Below are positions 1 to 8,902 of a DNA stretch of 44,839 nucleotides, piece by piece. Position 1 is the stretch's first letter; each line of letters starts with the position of its first letter. A model generated the notes under the pieces. It had not been told where the DNA came from. It saw only the letters and a list, made by a program, of their open reading frames with translations, and did not search any database. The position numbers and the translations under genes are program-made. This DNA is from M3007 sp964589365 (GTDB taxonomy: Bacteria > Bacteroidota > Bacteroidia > Chitinophagales > Saprospiraceae): NCBI GenBank assembly GCA_964589365.1, contig CAZPTQ010000010.1:1-44839 (forward strand), in the 5' to 3' direction.

Positions 1-14
1 AACCTCATCAACCC

Positions 15-395
15 TTAAAGAGAAGCGATAACAGAAACCTCGATGTTCACGAACTTGGGTAGTTCTGACACCTGGACCAGTTCGCGAGCAGGTGCGAATT
101 CAGGTTTGAAATACTCCCCATACACGGCATTGATCCGGCCAAAGAGGTTCATGTCTTTCACAAACACCGTGGCTTTCAGCACTTTTTCGAGGCTGCTTCC
201 ACCAGCCTCTACAATGGCTTTTAGGTTTTTGAGTACTTGATGCGTTTCAGCTTCGATATTATCCAAAACCAATTCCCCGGTAGCGGGATCAATAGCGATC
301 TGACCCGATACGAAAAGAAGGCCATTGTGCGCAACGGCCTGATTGTAAGGCCCGATGGGCAATGGGGCGGTGGGGGTGTTGATGAGTTGCTTCAT
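15..395 (-). CDS. ridA: RidA family enamine/imine deaminase
   Basis: This 126-residue protein belongs to the YjgF/YER057c/UK114 (RidA) family. Members hydrolyse reactive enamine or imine intermediates, such as 2-aminoacrylate released by PLP enzymes, and act as cytosolic trimers. Visible signatures are an N-terminal PIGPYNQAV, the VSGQIAIDP strand, and near the C-terminus APAR followed by VQVSELPK. The arginine of APAR (about residue 104) aligns with the catalytic Arg105 of E. coli RidA. The reading frame is open upstream to 458, but those extra residues only translate the stuttered ATTGGTG word of the intergenic repeat, so I place the start at the ATG at 395. Length matches the family norm of about 125-130. 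No clear operon partner is visible. Confidence 0.93.
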   Translation of the reverse strand: MKQLINTPTAPLPIGPYNQAVAHNGLLFVSGQIAIDPATGELVLDNIEAETHQVLKNLKAIVEAGGSSLEKVLKATVFVKDMNLFGRINAVYGEYFKPEFAPARELVQVSELPKFVNIEVSVIASL

Positions 396-398
396 AAG

Positions 399-519
399 TT
401 GGTGATTGGTATATTGGTGATTGGTGATTGGTGATTGGTGATTGGTATATTGTGACAATTATTCAACTACTGCTCAACCAAGGCTACCCATCACCAATCA
501 CCAGTATACCAATCACCAA
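399..519. repeat. Word-built inverted repeat (ATTGGTG word)
   Basis: Arms at 399-427 and 491-519 are 29 nt each and complementary with one mismatch, separated by a 63-nt loop. Each arm is a stutter of the words ATTGGTG and TATA. It sits upstream of ridA and downstream of rpmF, both on the minus strand, and could end the rpmF transcript. The function is inferred. Confidence 0.75.
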
Positions 520-524
520 TAGAA

Positions 525-554
525 AAAGCCCCATGAATCCCGACCTGCGGGATT
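525..554 (-). terminator. Probable intrinsic terminator of yceD-rpmF
   Basis: Downstream of rpmF on the minus strand there is a 7-bp stem (AATCCCG / CGGGATT, positions 536-554) with a 5-nt loop. It is followed a few bases later by a run of five T in the transcript sense. The T run is not immediately adjacent to the stem, so this is a moderate call. Confidence 0.45.
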
Positions 555-589
555 GGAGCCTCCTCAATGCCTTCTAAAAAGAGGCGTGA

Positions 590-793
590 CTATTCTTCTG
601 CTGCGGCTCGAGCTTTGCCCGGTACCAGCACTTGACCGCGGTAGTACAAGTCGCCTTCCACAGTATAAGCGTGGTGGAACATATGAACTTCACCAGTTGT
701 CTTGCAGGTGCCGAGCGTCGGCATCAATGCATGGTCGTGTGTGCGGCGAGCGCGTTTGCGGCGTTTGGAGTGCCGCCATTTTGGATTTGGCAT
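590..793 (-). CDS. rpmF: 50S ribosomal protein L32
   Basis: This 67-residue basic protein starts MPNPKWRHSKRRKR, the characteristic L32 N-terminus, and binds 23S rRNA in the large subunit. Only one cysteine is visible (TLGTCKTTGEVH), so it is a form without the four-Cys zinc ribbon. The frame is open for 18 more codons upstream, but MPNPK is the conserved start, so the ATG at 793 is chosen. It lies 89 nt downstream of yceD on the same strand, the conserved yceD-rpmF arrangement, and is probably co-transcribed from the promoter at about 1433-1463. Confidence 0.95.
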   Translation of the reverse strand: MPNPKWRHSKRRKRARRTHDHALMPTLGTCKTTGEVHMFHHAYTVEGDLYYRGQVLVPGKARAAAEE

Positions 794-882
794 GACGCTA
801 TATTCCTTTGTACACCTGCTATTGGGCAGGCGGGTTGTTTGCAGCACTTTTACAGGTGTTCAAACAACCGGTTATGATTCAA

Positions 883-1404
883 TTAATTATCGCTATTCAA
901 ATCTCGAAGGCTGTCCCAGACTGAACTGGACTTGTCTTCCTCGGTGTCCGTTTTCAAGTGCTTGAGCACTTCAAAATTGCAGGGCGGTTCGGGGTCGTTC
1001 TCGCAATCATAGGTGTTCGTTATGGGCAATGTAAGCACTACAAATTCGTAGAGGTACTTGGCTACATTGAACACTGGTGCATCCCGATGCAGGAAAATCA
1101 CCTCATCATCCACTTCAATGTCTTCTTCGCCGAATTTAGCAATCAACTGTCTTTCGTCTTCAAGCGGCAGATCAATCGTTGCGGTGCATCGGTCACATTC
1201 GGCTTTTACGAAGCCCTTCAAGGTAAAATTGAAGAGCATCAAATCGGATCGTTTGTCAAGTTCGAGTTCAAAAAAGACCTTGCCTTCCTGTACGGGCGAA
1301 TCCTCAAATTGAGCGAAAAACGCGCTGTCAACCTCAAATTTGAAATGATGTACCCCTGTTTGTAACCCTTGTATGGGCAGGGAGTACGCTACAAAAGCGT
1401 CCAT
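883..1404 (-). CDS. yceD: YceD/DUF177 family protein
   Basis: This 173-residue protein belongs to the DUF177 (YceD) family, which in many bacteria and in plastids is linked to 23S rRNA accumulation and sits next to rpmF. The family hallmark is visible: a CxxC pair in ECDRCTATIDLP (roughly residues 68-79), followed by an acidic stretch (EEDIEVDDEVIFL). The C-terminal region contains further cysteines (YDCENDPEPPCNF). The neighbour downstream is rpmF, as in most genomes. A TACTTTTG box (1433-1440) lies 28 nt upstream of the start codon with a TTTG element 19 nt further up, so this is probably the first gene of a yceD-rpmF operon. Confidence 0.85.
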   Translation of the reverse strand: MDAFVAYSLPIQGLQTGVHHFKFEVDSAFFAQFEDSPVQEGKVFFELELDKRSDLMLFNFTLKGFVKAECDRCTATIDLPLEDERQLIAKFGEEDIEVDDEVIFLHRDAPVFNVAKYLYEFVVLTLPITNTYDCENDPEPPCNFEVLKHLKTDTEEDKSSSVWDSLRDLNSDN

Positions 1405-1432
1405 TGACTAAGCAGTTTTTCAAAACGGGCGG

Positions 1433-1463
1433 CAAAAGTAGGAAATCTTCTCTTTTTGGCAAA
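1433..1463 (-). promoter_or_regulatory. Bacteroidota-type promoter of yceD-rpmF
   Basis: On the minus strand TTTG (1460-1463) and TACTTTTG (1433-1440) are separated by 19 nt. This matches the Bacteroidota TTTG / TAnnTTTG pattern and lies directly upstream of yceD. Confidence 0.6.
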
Positions 1464-1637
1464 GGAAAGTTGAAAACTATTTCGTGCGGGAGCAAAAAAT
1501 GTGAATCTAAACTTCGAAATGGTTTTTAAAAGGCCTCCATTCAGATCATTCAAACTCCTCAACCCACCCAACCCCCAGCCAACTTATTTCGTGTAGCAGT
1601 CACCAACACAAATTTTTCACACAAACTACTACACATC

Positions 1638-3365
1638 ATGCAAAAACTGAAATTGCTCATCCCCCTCGCGCTGTTCATTGGCGCATTTTTCGTGGCTTGC
1701 CATGAAGAAGACCCCTTTGAAAATGGAAAAACGGCCGATGTCACCTTCGCGGGCCGTATTATTGACGAAAATGGCGATGCCTTGGAGGGCGCGCTCGTAA
1801 AAGCGGGCGAAGAATCAACCATCACTGATGCCAATGGCATTTTCCGCCTCCAGTCCGTACGCTTGCCTGCCAGCCACGCAATGGTAAGCGTGAGCAAAGC
1901 AGGTTTTTTTGAAATATCCCGCCCTTACATTGTAGAAGACGATGCCCTGCAAACTGTTACGATCCAGTTGTTGACAAAAAATCAGGTCGGCTTGCTAATT
2001 GCAGCCGCTGGCGGTGTTGTGAATGTGCCCGGTGGCCCCAGTTTGAACTTTCCGGCCAACGCCGTCACAGATGCCAACAACAACGCTTATTCCGGCACAG
2101 TGCGTGTTTTCGCGCGCTACCTCGATCCATCCGACCCCAATCTTGGACTTTTTTTACCAGGTGATATGACAGCAGAAAACGCAGCCGATGAGGAAGTTTT
2201 TCTTGCTACCTACGGCATGGTCGGGGTGGAAATTGAGAGCACAAACGGTCAGAAACTAAAAATTGCTTCCGATAAAGCGGTAGAACTGCGGATGCCAATC
2301 CTTGCCAGCCAACTTGCTTCTGCGCCGTCAGTAATCCCGCTTTGGCATTATGATTTGGAAGAAGGACATTGGAAAGAAGATGGCTCGGCGCAAAAAGTCG
2401 GCGATGAATATGTGGGCAAAGTGACGCACTTCTCTTTCTGGAACTGCGACGCGCCGTTCCCGCTCATCCAGCTCCACGGCAAAATTTATTTGGAAAACAC
2501 GACTCAGCCACTTGCCAATGCAATTGTCCGCATAACCATGCTTTCCACGGGCGCGTCTTCATTTGGTTATACCAATGAAAATGGCTGTTTCGGCGGCTGT
2601 ATCCCGAAAGATGAAGCGTTGATCTTGGAAGTAGTTGGTCCCTTGGAATGCGGAGGCCCGGTATTATATACCCAGAACATCGGGCCATTCTCAACGGAAA
2701 CTACCTTGTCTCCCATTATTATCCCTGCATCACAATTTCCAAGTGTGAAGGTTGTGGGTCAATTGCAAAACTGCAGTGGACAGCCCGTAGCGAACGGCTA
2801 TGTGAAAATTGAACTGGCCGACTCTAAGCATTTTCTATTCCCCGGGGCGAACGGGCAATTTGAATACACATTCGTAGGTTGCGGCAGCAGTTCCTTGACC
2901 GCTGAAGTGACAGGCTATGATCTAACAAATTTGCTGGAAAGTGCTCCCGCAGCCTTCTCCACGCCACCCAATACAGCCAATGTCGGCAGCCTGGTAGTCT
3001 GTTCCACATTAACAGAGTTTATCCAATATACTATTGACGGTCAATCATTTACAAAGATTGATCCCTTTGCAGGCGCAGATCAGGTACTGGCCTTTATCGC
3101 ATCGCAACAAGATAGCTCACAAAACATTCCATATCTTCAGATGACTTTTGCCAACAGTGGGCAGTTGGGAACATTCCCGCTCCTGTCATTGAGTGTGAAC
3201 CAATATGCAGCCGATCTTCAGGCGAGCAATACGCTAACGACTACTGTAACGACTTATGGAAATCCAGGAGGCTTGATCATTGGCACGTTTGGCGGCAATT
3301 TTCAAGACTTTGTGGGGGCGAGCCATACGATAAGTGGTAGTTATCGGGTGATCCGGGATTGGTGA
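1638..3365 (+). CDS. Repeat-domain lipoprotein with carboxypeptidase-regulatory-like domains
   Basis: The 575-residue product starts with a lipoprotein signal peptide (hydrophobic residues 8-20, lipobox FVAC, Cys21) and is therefore expected to be membrane anchored. Residues about 33-110 resemble a carboxypeptidase-regulatory-like beta-sandwich (FAGRIIDENGDALEGALVK ... ITDANGIFRL). Similar modules recur near residues 280-345 (GKIYLENTTQPLANAIVRI) and 375-440 (VVGQLQNCSGQPVANGYVKI). A segment near residues 125-185 (GGVVNVPGGPSLNFPANAV) looks like the repeated beta-structure seen in many Bacteroidota surface proteins. No catalytic motif is visible. It stands alone between the yceD-rpmF operon and a convergent aldehyde dehydrogenase. 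The biological role is unknown; structural or adhesive surface function is only a guess. Confidence 0.8.
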   Translation: MQKLKLLIPLALFIGAFFVACHEEDPFENGKTADVTFAGRIIDENGDALEGALVKAGEESTITDANGIFRLQSVRLPASHAMVSVSKAGFFEISRPYIVEDDALQTVTIQLLTKNQVGLLIAAAGGVVNVPGGPSLNFPANAVTDANNNAYSGTVRVFARYLDPSDPNLGLFLPGDMTAENAADEEVFLATYGMVGVEIESTNGQKLKIASDKAVELRMPILASQLASAPSVIPLWHYDLEEGHWKEDGSAQKVGDEYVGKVTHFSFWNCDAPFPLIQLHGKIYLENTTQPLANAIVRITMLSTGASSFGYTNENGCFGGCIPKDEALILEVVGPLECGGPVLYTQNIGPFSTETTLSPIIIPASQFPSVKVVGQLQNCSGQPVANGYVKIELADSKHFLFPGANGQFEYTFVGCGSSSLTAEVTGYDLTNLLESAPAAFSTPPNTANVGSLVVCSTLTEFIQYTIDGQSFTKIDPFAGADQVLAFIASQQDSSQNIPYLQMTFANSGQLGTFPLLSLSVNQYAADLQASNTLTTTVTTYGNPGGLIIGTFGGNFQDFVGASHTISGSYRVIRDW

Positions 3366-3403
3366 TTGCGTTAAAAATTTCCGATTTCCGATTACATGAC
3401 CTC

Positions 3404-3523
3404 CGATTTCCGATTGGATTGAAGATTGAAAAATGACCAGATGAATGAGCAAGATGTTCTAATTTGCTAACACAGGTTTTTTCTAGTAAATCCTACTTCT
3501 GCCTTCAATCCAATCGGAAATCG
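3404..3523. repeat. Inverted repeat between convergent genes
   Basis: Perfectly complementary 21-nt arms lie at 3404-3424 and 3503-3523. The left arm repeats the word CCGATTTC also seen at 3381-3390. It lies between the lipoprotein and the convergent aldehyde dehydrogenase, so a bidirectional terminator is plausible, although the 78-nt loop is long. Confidence 0.65.
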
Positions 3524-3536
3524 CAGGTTTAAAGCA

Positions 3537-5071
3537 CTAAAAATCAAACTTGATCCCCTGTGCCAAAGGCAGCGATTCAGAATAATTGATCGTGTTCGTC
3601 TGCCGGCGCATATAGGCTTTCCAGGCATCGGAGCCGGATTCGCGGCCACCGCCGGTTTCTTTTTCACCGCCAAATGCTCCACCGATTTCAGCACCTGAGG
3701 TGCCGATATTCACATTGGCGATGCCGCAGTCGGAGCCGTTCACGGAAAGGAAACGCTCGGCTTCCCGCAGGTTCGTGGTCATAATGGCCGAGGAAAGTCC
3801 TTGTGGCACAGCATTTTGCAGCGCAATGGCTTCTTCGATGGTTTTGTATTTAATCAGGTACAGAATCGGCGCGAAGGTCTCGTGTTGCACGATGTCCCAG
3901 TAGTTTTCTACCTCGGCGATGCAAGGTTTCACATAGCAGCCGCTTTCGTAGCCGAGGCCGGAAAGCACCCCGCCTTCAACCACGAATTTGCCTTTGTGCT
4001 TCTTGATCTCGCCAATGGACTGCAGGTAGTTTTCCACGGCGTGTTTGTCAATAAGCGGCCCCACGTGGTTGCTGGGATCTAGCGGATCGCCGATACTGAG
4101 TTGTGGGTAAGCTTTGGAAAGGGTGGTTTTTACCTGTTCGTACACGCTTTCGTGGATAATGAGTCGGCGGGTGCTGGTGCAGCGCTGTCCTGCAGTACCG
4201 ACTGCACCGAAAACGGCTCCTGTCAGTACCATTTTCATGTCTGCTGATGGGGTGATGATGATAGCATTGTTGCCGCCCAGTTCGAGGATGCTGCGTCCAA
4301 AACGCGCGGCCACCGCTTGGCCTACAATACGACCCATGCGTGTGCTCCCTGTAGCACTCAACAGCGGTACCCGGTGGTCTTTGGTCATGTACTCGCCTGT
4401 TTTATAGTCGCCGTTGATGATGCAACTGATGCCTTCAGGCAAGTCATTGGCTTTCAATACTTTTTGGAAAAGGTTTTGACAGGCAATGGAACAAAGCGGC
4501 GTTTTTTCGGAGGCTTTCCAAATACAAACATTGCCACAAACCCAAGCAAGGGCGGCGTTCCAGGACCACACGGCTACCGGAAAATTGAAGGCCGAAATAA
4601 CGCCCACAATACCCNNNNNNNNNNCCATTGCTCGTACATCCGGTGACCAGGGCGCTCGGAGTGCATGGTGAGGCCATATAGCTGGCGTGACAGACCGACT
4701 GCGAAGTCGCAGATGTCAATCATTTCCTGCACCTCGCCATATCCTTCCTGAAGGCTTTTGCCCATTTCATAAGAGACGAGGCGACCAAGGGGCTCTTTGT
4801 ATTGGCGCAGCACGTCGCCGAATTGGCGCACAATTTCGCCGCGCTTGGGAGCGGGCATATCGCGCCAGATTTTGAAGGCTTGTTCGGCAGATTGCACTAC
4901 CTGATCGTATTGCTCGCGCGTGGTAACACTCACAAAACCAATGGATTGTCCGTCAACCGGAGAGATTGATTCAATATATCTACGACTACCGGAGATAATA
5001 TTCTGGCCGGTAGAAGTGCCGGTATTCCGGGTGCGAAGGCCGAGTTTTTTTAGAAATTCTTTTGGCTGCAT
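3537..5071 (-). CDS. Antiquitin-type (ALDH7) aldehyde dehydrogenase, crossed by a 10-N gap
   Basis: The two halves (5071-4625 and 4613-3537) form one NAD-dependent aldehyde dehydrogenase of the ALDH7/antiquitin type, whose characterised members oxidise 2-aminoadipate 6-semialdehyde in lysine degradation (AmaB in Pseudomonas). Visible features are FNFPVAVWSWN after the gap, ELGGNNAI with the catalytic Glu region, the catalytic Cys in GQRCTSTRR, and the family-typical C-terminus SGAEIGGAFGGEKETGGG and AYMRRQTNTINY. The residues on either side of the Ns (EQW and GIVGVI) are separated by three residues (NPV) in human antiquitin. With the retained base at 4614, about 8 bases would restore the frame and give about 510 residues, the usual length. 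The gene is probably intact. It lies about 100 nt downstream of recQ on the same strand. Confidence 0.9.
4615..4624. other. Assembly gap (10 N) inside the aldehyde dehydrogenase gene
   Basis: Ten N bases interrupt an otherwise continuous gene. Family alignment suggests that about 8 bases are missing, so the N count is probably a placeholder. Confidence 0.9.
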
Positions 5072-5088
5072 TTGCTATGTATGTTAAA

Positions 5089-5166
5089 AACCACATAGCG
5101 CACACAGTACACATAGTTTCCTGAAAGGTGAGAATCAACTATGTGGACTATGTGGACTATGTGGTT
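5089..5166. repeat. Word-built inverted repeat (CTATGTGGA word)
   Basis: Arms at 5089-5118 and 5137-5166 are 30 nt each with about four mismatches and an 18-nt loop. The right arm is three near-copies of the 9-mer CTATGTGGA. It fills the gap between recQ (stop at 5171) and the aldehyde dehydrogenase (start at 5071), both minus, and is a likely recQ terminator. Confidence 0.7.
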
Positions 5167-5170
5167 AAAA

Positions 5171-7381
5171 TTAGTTAGCATAATCGCTCAAAAACTTGAG
5201 GCGCATGAGTTGGATTTCCTCCCAGGTGATCTCGTCATCTTTCAGCGCGGCAAAAGCCTCATCAATAGAGTCTGATTCCGCTTCTTTGAAATATTCGATG
5301 ACGGTATCGCGCACATATTCGTCTACTACTCTGTTGAGGTAATAGTCAAGCCGGAGTTTGGTGCCCGACTGAACGATGCCGTCGAGTTCGTCCAAAAGTT
5401 CCGGCATGCTCATGTCGTTGACCTTGGCAATTTCGTCGAGGCCGATTTTGCGGTCAATGGCCATGATGTAACTTACCTTCGACTTCGATTTGTTCGCAAC
5501 GGTTTTGATGGTAATGTCCATCGGTCGCTCTATCTCGTTTTCCTCGCAGTATTTTTTGATAGCCGCTACAAACGGCTCCGCGTATTTCTGCGCTTTGCCT
5601 TGCGATACGCCCACGATTTTGGACATATCGTCCATGGAAATCGGGTAATTGGTGGCCATTTCCTCCAAAGAAGGGTCTTGGAAAATGACGTAAGGTGGCA
5701 GGTTGTGCTTTTTGGCAATTTGACGGCGCAGGTCTTTGAGCAGGTTCATCAATGGCTCGTCGAGCACTGCGGTACCGCCTTTTTCGTCGTCAATATCATA
5801 TTCGCCGTCCTCGTAGTCATGGTTGATCGTGATCTGGAGGGGCTGCGGGTCTTTTAGGTAATCGCGCCCAGCGGGAGAGACCTTCAGGATACCAAACTGC
5901 TCTACTTCCTTGTAGATCAGGTTGTTGATCATCGCGTGGCGGAAGATAGAGCTCCAGAAATTTTCGTCCCTATTGTCGCCCACGCCAAAATTTTCCTTTT
6001 TTGTGAAACGGAAATCCTTCATCTCCTTGGTTTCACGACCCATGATGAAATCCATCACGGTTTTCATCAAATAGTTCTCGTTGAGGTCGAGAATGGACTG
6101 CACCACAGCGACTATTTCAGCCTTCACCTCCATCTTTTCCTTCGGGTTCTTGCAGTTGTCGCACATCTTGTGGCAATTCTCTTCTTCAAACTCTTCGCCA
6201 AAGTAGTGCAACAAGAATCGGCGGCGGCAAGCCGCAGTTTCGGCGTAGGCCACCACTTCTTGCATCAATTGGGCGCCCATTTCACGCTCTGCCACGGGTT
6301 TGTCGCGCAGGAATTTTTCGAGGCGCAGGATGTCTTTGTAGTTGTAAAACGCAATACACTTTCCGCCCAATCCGTCGCGCCCGGCACGCCCAGTTTCCTG
6401 GTAGTAGTTTTCGATTGATTTCGGCATGTCGTAGTGCATCACAAAACGCACATCTGGTTTGTCAATACCCATCCCGAAAGCGATGGTGGCGCATATCACG
6501 TCAATGTCTTCCATCAGGAATTGATCCTGTGTCTTGGCGCGGAGTTTGGGGTCAAGGCCGGCATGATAGGGTGCTGCTTTGATGTCGTTCACCATCAGCA
6601 TCTCGGCGATATCCTCCGCAGTTTTGCGGTTTTGGACGTAAATAATGCCGGATTCGCCGTAGAATTCTTCCTTGATGACCTGGATAATTTGCTTTATCGT
6701 ACTCTCTTTTTTGACTTTCGAGCGAATTTCATAAAAGAGGTTGTCGCGGTTGAACGACGACGCGAAAGTGCTGTCTTCGGTCATCTCCAGGTTTTTCAGG
6801 ATGTCCAGTTGCACCTTGGGCGTAGCGGTGGCGGTGAGCGCCATGATGGGCACGTCGCGGGCTACGGCATCAAGCATCACGCGAATGCGACGATATTCCG
6901 GGCGGAAATCGTGGCCCCATTCGGAGATACAGTGCGCCTCGTCCACAGCCACGAATGAAATTTCAGAATTTTGAAAAAACTCTATGTTTTCTTCCTTTGT
7001 CAGGGTTTCAGGTGCCACGTACAGGATCTTTGTCCTTCCATCCGTAATATCCTGCTTCACCTTTTTCATTTGAACCTTTGTGAGCGAGGAATTGAGAAAG
7101 TGAGCAACCTCATCCTCGTCGGAATAGCCTCGGATGCTGTCCACCTGATTTTTCATCAGAGCGATCAGCGGGCTGATAACGATGGCCGTTCCCGGCAACA
7201 TAAGGGCGGGCAGTTGGTAACAGAGGCTTTTGCCACCGCCTGTAGGCATGATGACAAAGGTGTCTTTTCCGTCGAGGAGGCTTTGGATAATGGCGGCTTG
7301 ATCGGCCTTGAAGGCATCAAAACCAAAATATTTCTGAAGGCTCTCGATTAGCGCGTCGTGGCCAGTGGCAATTGCAGACAT
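5171..7381 (-). CDS. recQ: ATP-dependent DNA helicase RecQ
   Basis: This 736-residue superfamily 2 helicase acts in recombination repair, unwinding DNA 3' to 5'. Walker A is PTGGGKS (Lys about 51), Walker B/DEAH is at 147-150 (VDEAHCISEWGHDF), motif III is TATAT (about 183-187), and motif VI is QETGRAGRDG. A zinc site follows with Cys at about 385, 403, 407 and 410. Then come an RQC-type winged-helix region (about 415-515), an HRDC domain (about 525-605) and an additional C-terminal helical region of about 100 residues that resembles the helix-turn-helix tail seen in many Bacteroidota RecQ proteins. The frame is open 33 codons further upstream, but the ATG at 7381 has AAGAAG just before it and gives the normal N-terminus. 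A TATCTTTG promoter box lies at 7504-7511. Confidence 0.96.
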   Translation of the reverse strand: MSAIATGHDALIESLQKYFGFDAFKADQAAIIQSLLDGKDTFVIMPTGGGKSLCYQLPALMLPGTAIVISPLIALMKNQVDSIRGYSDEDEVAHFLNSSLTKVQMKKVKQDITDGRTKILYVAPETLTKEENIEFFQNSEISFVAVDEAHCISEWGHDFRPEYRRIRVMLDAVARDVPIMALTATATPKVQLDILKNLEMTEDSTFASSFNRDNLFYEIRSKVKKESTIKQIIQVIKEEFYGESGIIYVQNRKTAEDIAEMLMVNDIKAAPYHAGLDPKLRAKTQDQFLMEDIDVICATIAFGMGIDKPDVRFVMHYDMPKSIENYYQETGRAGRDGLGGKCIAFYNYKDILRLEKFLRDKPVAEREMGAQLMQEVVAYAETAACRRRFLLHYFGEEFEEENCHKMCDNCKNPKEKMEVKAEIVAVVQSILDLNENYLMKTVMDFIMGRETKEMKDFRFTKKENFGVGDNRDENFWSSIFRHAMINNLIYKEVEQFGILKVSPAGRDYLKDPQPLQITINHDYEDGEYDIDDEKGGTAVLDEPLMNLLKDLRRQIAKKHNLPPYVIFQDPSLEEMATNYPISMDDMSKIVGVSQGKAQKYAEPFVAAIKKYCEENEIERPMDITIKTVANKSKSKVSYIMAIDRKIGLDEIAKVNDMSMPELLDELDGIVQSGTKLRLDYYLNRVVDEYVRDTVIEYFKEAESDSIDEAFAALKDDEITWEEIQLMRLKFLSDYAN

Positions 7382-7503
7382 CTTCTTTATGCGTTGAATA
7401 ATATCGTATTTTAATCGGGCGAACCCGACTTTTGGCCCTGAAAAAATAAATCGGTGGAGGGGGCTACATTCTTGAGCCAATGCCCCCGTTCCGAAAAAGC
7501 CGC

Positions 7504-7511
7504 CAAAGATA
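7504..7511 (-). promoter_or_regulatory. Putative -7 box of recQ
   Basis: TATCTTTG on the minus strand matches TAnnTTTG exactly. A TTTG at 7536-7539 is the nearest upstream partner, at a rather long 24-nt spacing. Confidence 0.5.
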
Positions 7512-7634
7512 TAAAAACCAGCATCATAATACCTGCAAATTTTTGCCTGTTTTTTTTAAATAAAAAACAAAGCCCCCGCTAATAATTTGGCGAAGATCAA
7601 AAAATCAATCATCTCTCAAAATAAAAATTGGAAA

Positions 7635-8735
7635 ATGGACACAATCCTTACCCGCTACGCCCGCCTGCTCACCCACTACTGCTTGCAAGTACGCCCTGGC
7701 GATAAAGTATTCATCGCTAGCACATTGCTCGCAGAACCTTTGGTGCGCGAAGTGTACCGAGAGGCTTACTCCGCAGGCGCAGCACTTGTAGAATGCGACC
7801 TCGCTTTCCGAGAACGCGAGCGACTTTTTTTTCAATACGCTTCCGACGAAGCACTGGGCACGCCGCCCACCCTTCAGGCCCTTGCAATGGAAACATTTGA
7901 CTGTTTTCTGAGCATTCGCGCGCCCTACAATCTTCGAGAAAGCAACGGCGCAACCCCCGAACGTGCCCAAATCCGCAATGAAACCCTTGCCCCGATCAAT
8001 AAACACTACTTTGAACGCACCGCCGACCGCCGCCTGCGCCGCAACCTCTGCCAATACCCCACGGATGCCTCGGCCCAAGAAGCGGGCATTAGCCTGAGTG
8101 AATACGAACATTTTGTATTTGGCGCTTGCAAACTTTTCACGGAGGACCCGGAGGCTGCCTGGCTAACGGTTCGGGCCAACCAGCAACGGATTGTGGATCA
8201 TTTGAACCGTTGTGAAACGGTTCGGTATCTCGCCGAAGGCACGGACATTGCATTCAGCACCAAAGGCCGGATTTGGATGAATTCGGACGGCCAGACGAAT
8301 ATGCCTTCCGGGGAGGTCTATACCAGTCCGGTGGAGGATATCGTAAACGGCACGGTACATTTTTCGTATCCTTGTATTTATCAAGGTACTGAGGTAGAAG
8401 GTGTGACCTTGTGGGTAAAAGATGGCCTCATCGAAAAATGGGAGGCCGTGCGCGGGCAGGACTTCCTGGATTACATTTTTAGTCTGCCCGGTACGCGCCG
8501 ATTTGGCGAAGCGGCCATTGGCACCAATTACGACATCCAGCGCATCACAAAAAACATCCTTTTTGACGAGAAAATCGGCGGCAGCATCCACATGGCCATC
8601 GGGCAGAGCTACCTACAGACTGGGGGCAAAAACGAGTCGCCCGTGCATTGGGACATGATTACGGATATGACGCAGGGTGGAGAGATTTGGGCCGATGGGG
8701 AGAAGATTTATGAGAAGGGGAAGTTTTTGATTTGA
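7635..8735 (+). CDS. M29 family metallo-aminopeptidase
   Basis: This 366-residue protein is an aminopeptidase of peptidase family M29 (AmpS/AmpT/aminopeptidase II type), cytosolic enzymes using two metal ions to remove N-terminal residues. The order and spacing of the family ligands are all visible: Glu227 in MPSGEVYTSP, Glu292 in RFGEAAIGTN, His319 in SIHMAIG, Tyr326, and His338 with Asp340 in HWD. The frame is open from 7587, but family members begin at the MDTILTRYARLL position, so the ATG at 7635 is preferred. The length is slightly below the roughly 410 residues of the thermophilic members. It stands alone, divergent from recQ. The physiological substrate cannot be told from sequence. 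Confidence 0.88.
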   Translation: MDTILTRYARLLTHYCLQVRPGDKVFIASTLLAEPLVREVYREAYSAGAALVECDLAFRERERLFFQYASDEALGTPPTLQALAMETFDCFLSIRAPYNLRESNGATPERAQIRNETLAPINKHYFERTADRRLRRNLCQYPTDASAQEAGISLSEYEHFVFGACKLFTEDPEAAWLTVRANQQRIVDHLNRCETVRYLAEGTDIAFSTKGRIWMNSDGQTNMPSGEVYTSPVEDIVNGTVHFSYPCIYQGTEVEGVTLWVKDGLIEKWEAVRGQDFLDYIFSLPGTRRFGEAAIGTNYDIQRITKNILFDEKIGGSIHMAIGQSYLQTGGKNESPVHWDMITDMTQGGEIWADGEKIYEKGKFLI

Positions 8736-8836
8736 GGAAATTGGGCCGAAGAGAGTATCAGCAAGCTATAAAGTGTTGGTTTTAAATCCCTGATCAAAGC
8801 GCAGTAAATTAGTTGAGTGTATTTTTTTCCAGAGCT

Positions 8837-8867
8837 CTTGTGTTTTTGATTTTTTGAAATAACTTTG
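8837..8867 (+). promoter_or_regulatory. Bacteroidota-type promoter of creD
   Basis: TAACTTTG at 8860-8867 matches TAnnTTTG, with CTTG (8837-8840) 19 nt upstream. The creD start codon follows 35 nt downstream. Confidence 0.6.
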
Positions 8868-8902
8868 CAATTCAAAGTATTTTTAATTTAAAAAACAAAA
8901 GC

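Noticed and set aside
399..519. CRISPR-like short repeats
   Set aside because: The repeats are contiguous stutters of a 7-8 base word with no spacers of constant length and no cas gene; they form two arms of a hairpin.
1389..1571. Open frame on the minus strand upstream of yceD
   Set aside because: It overlaps the yceD promoter boxes, has no recognisable protein pattern and is a chance frame in intergenic sequence.
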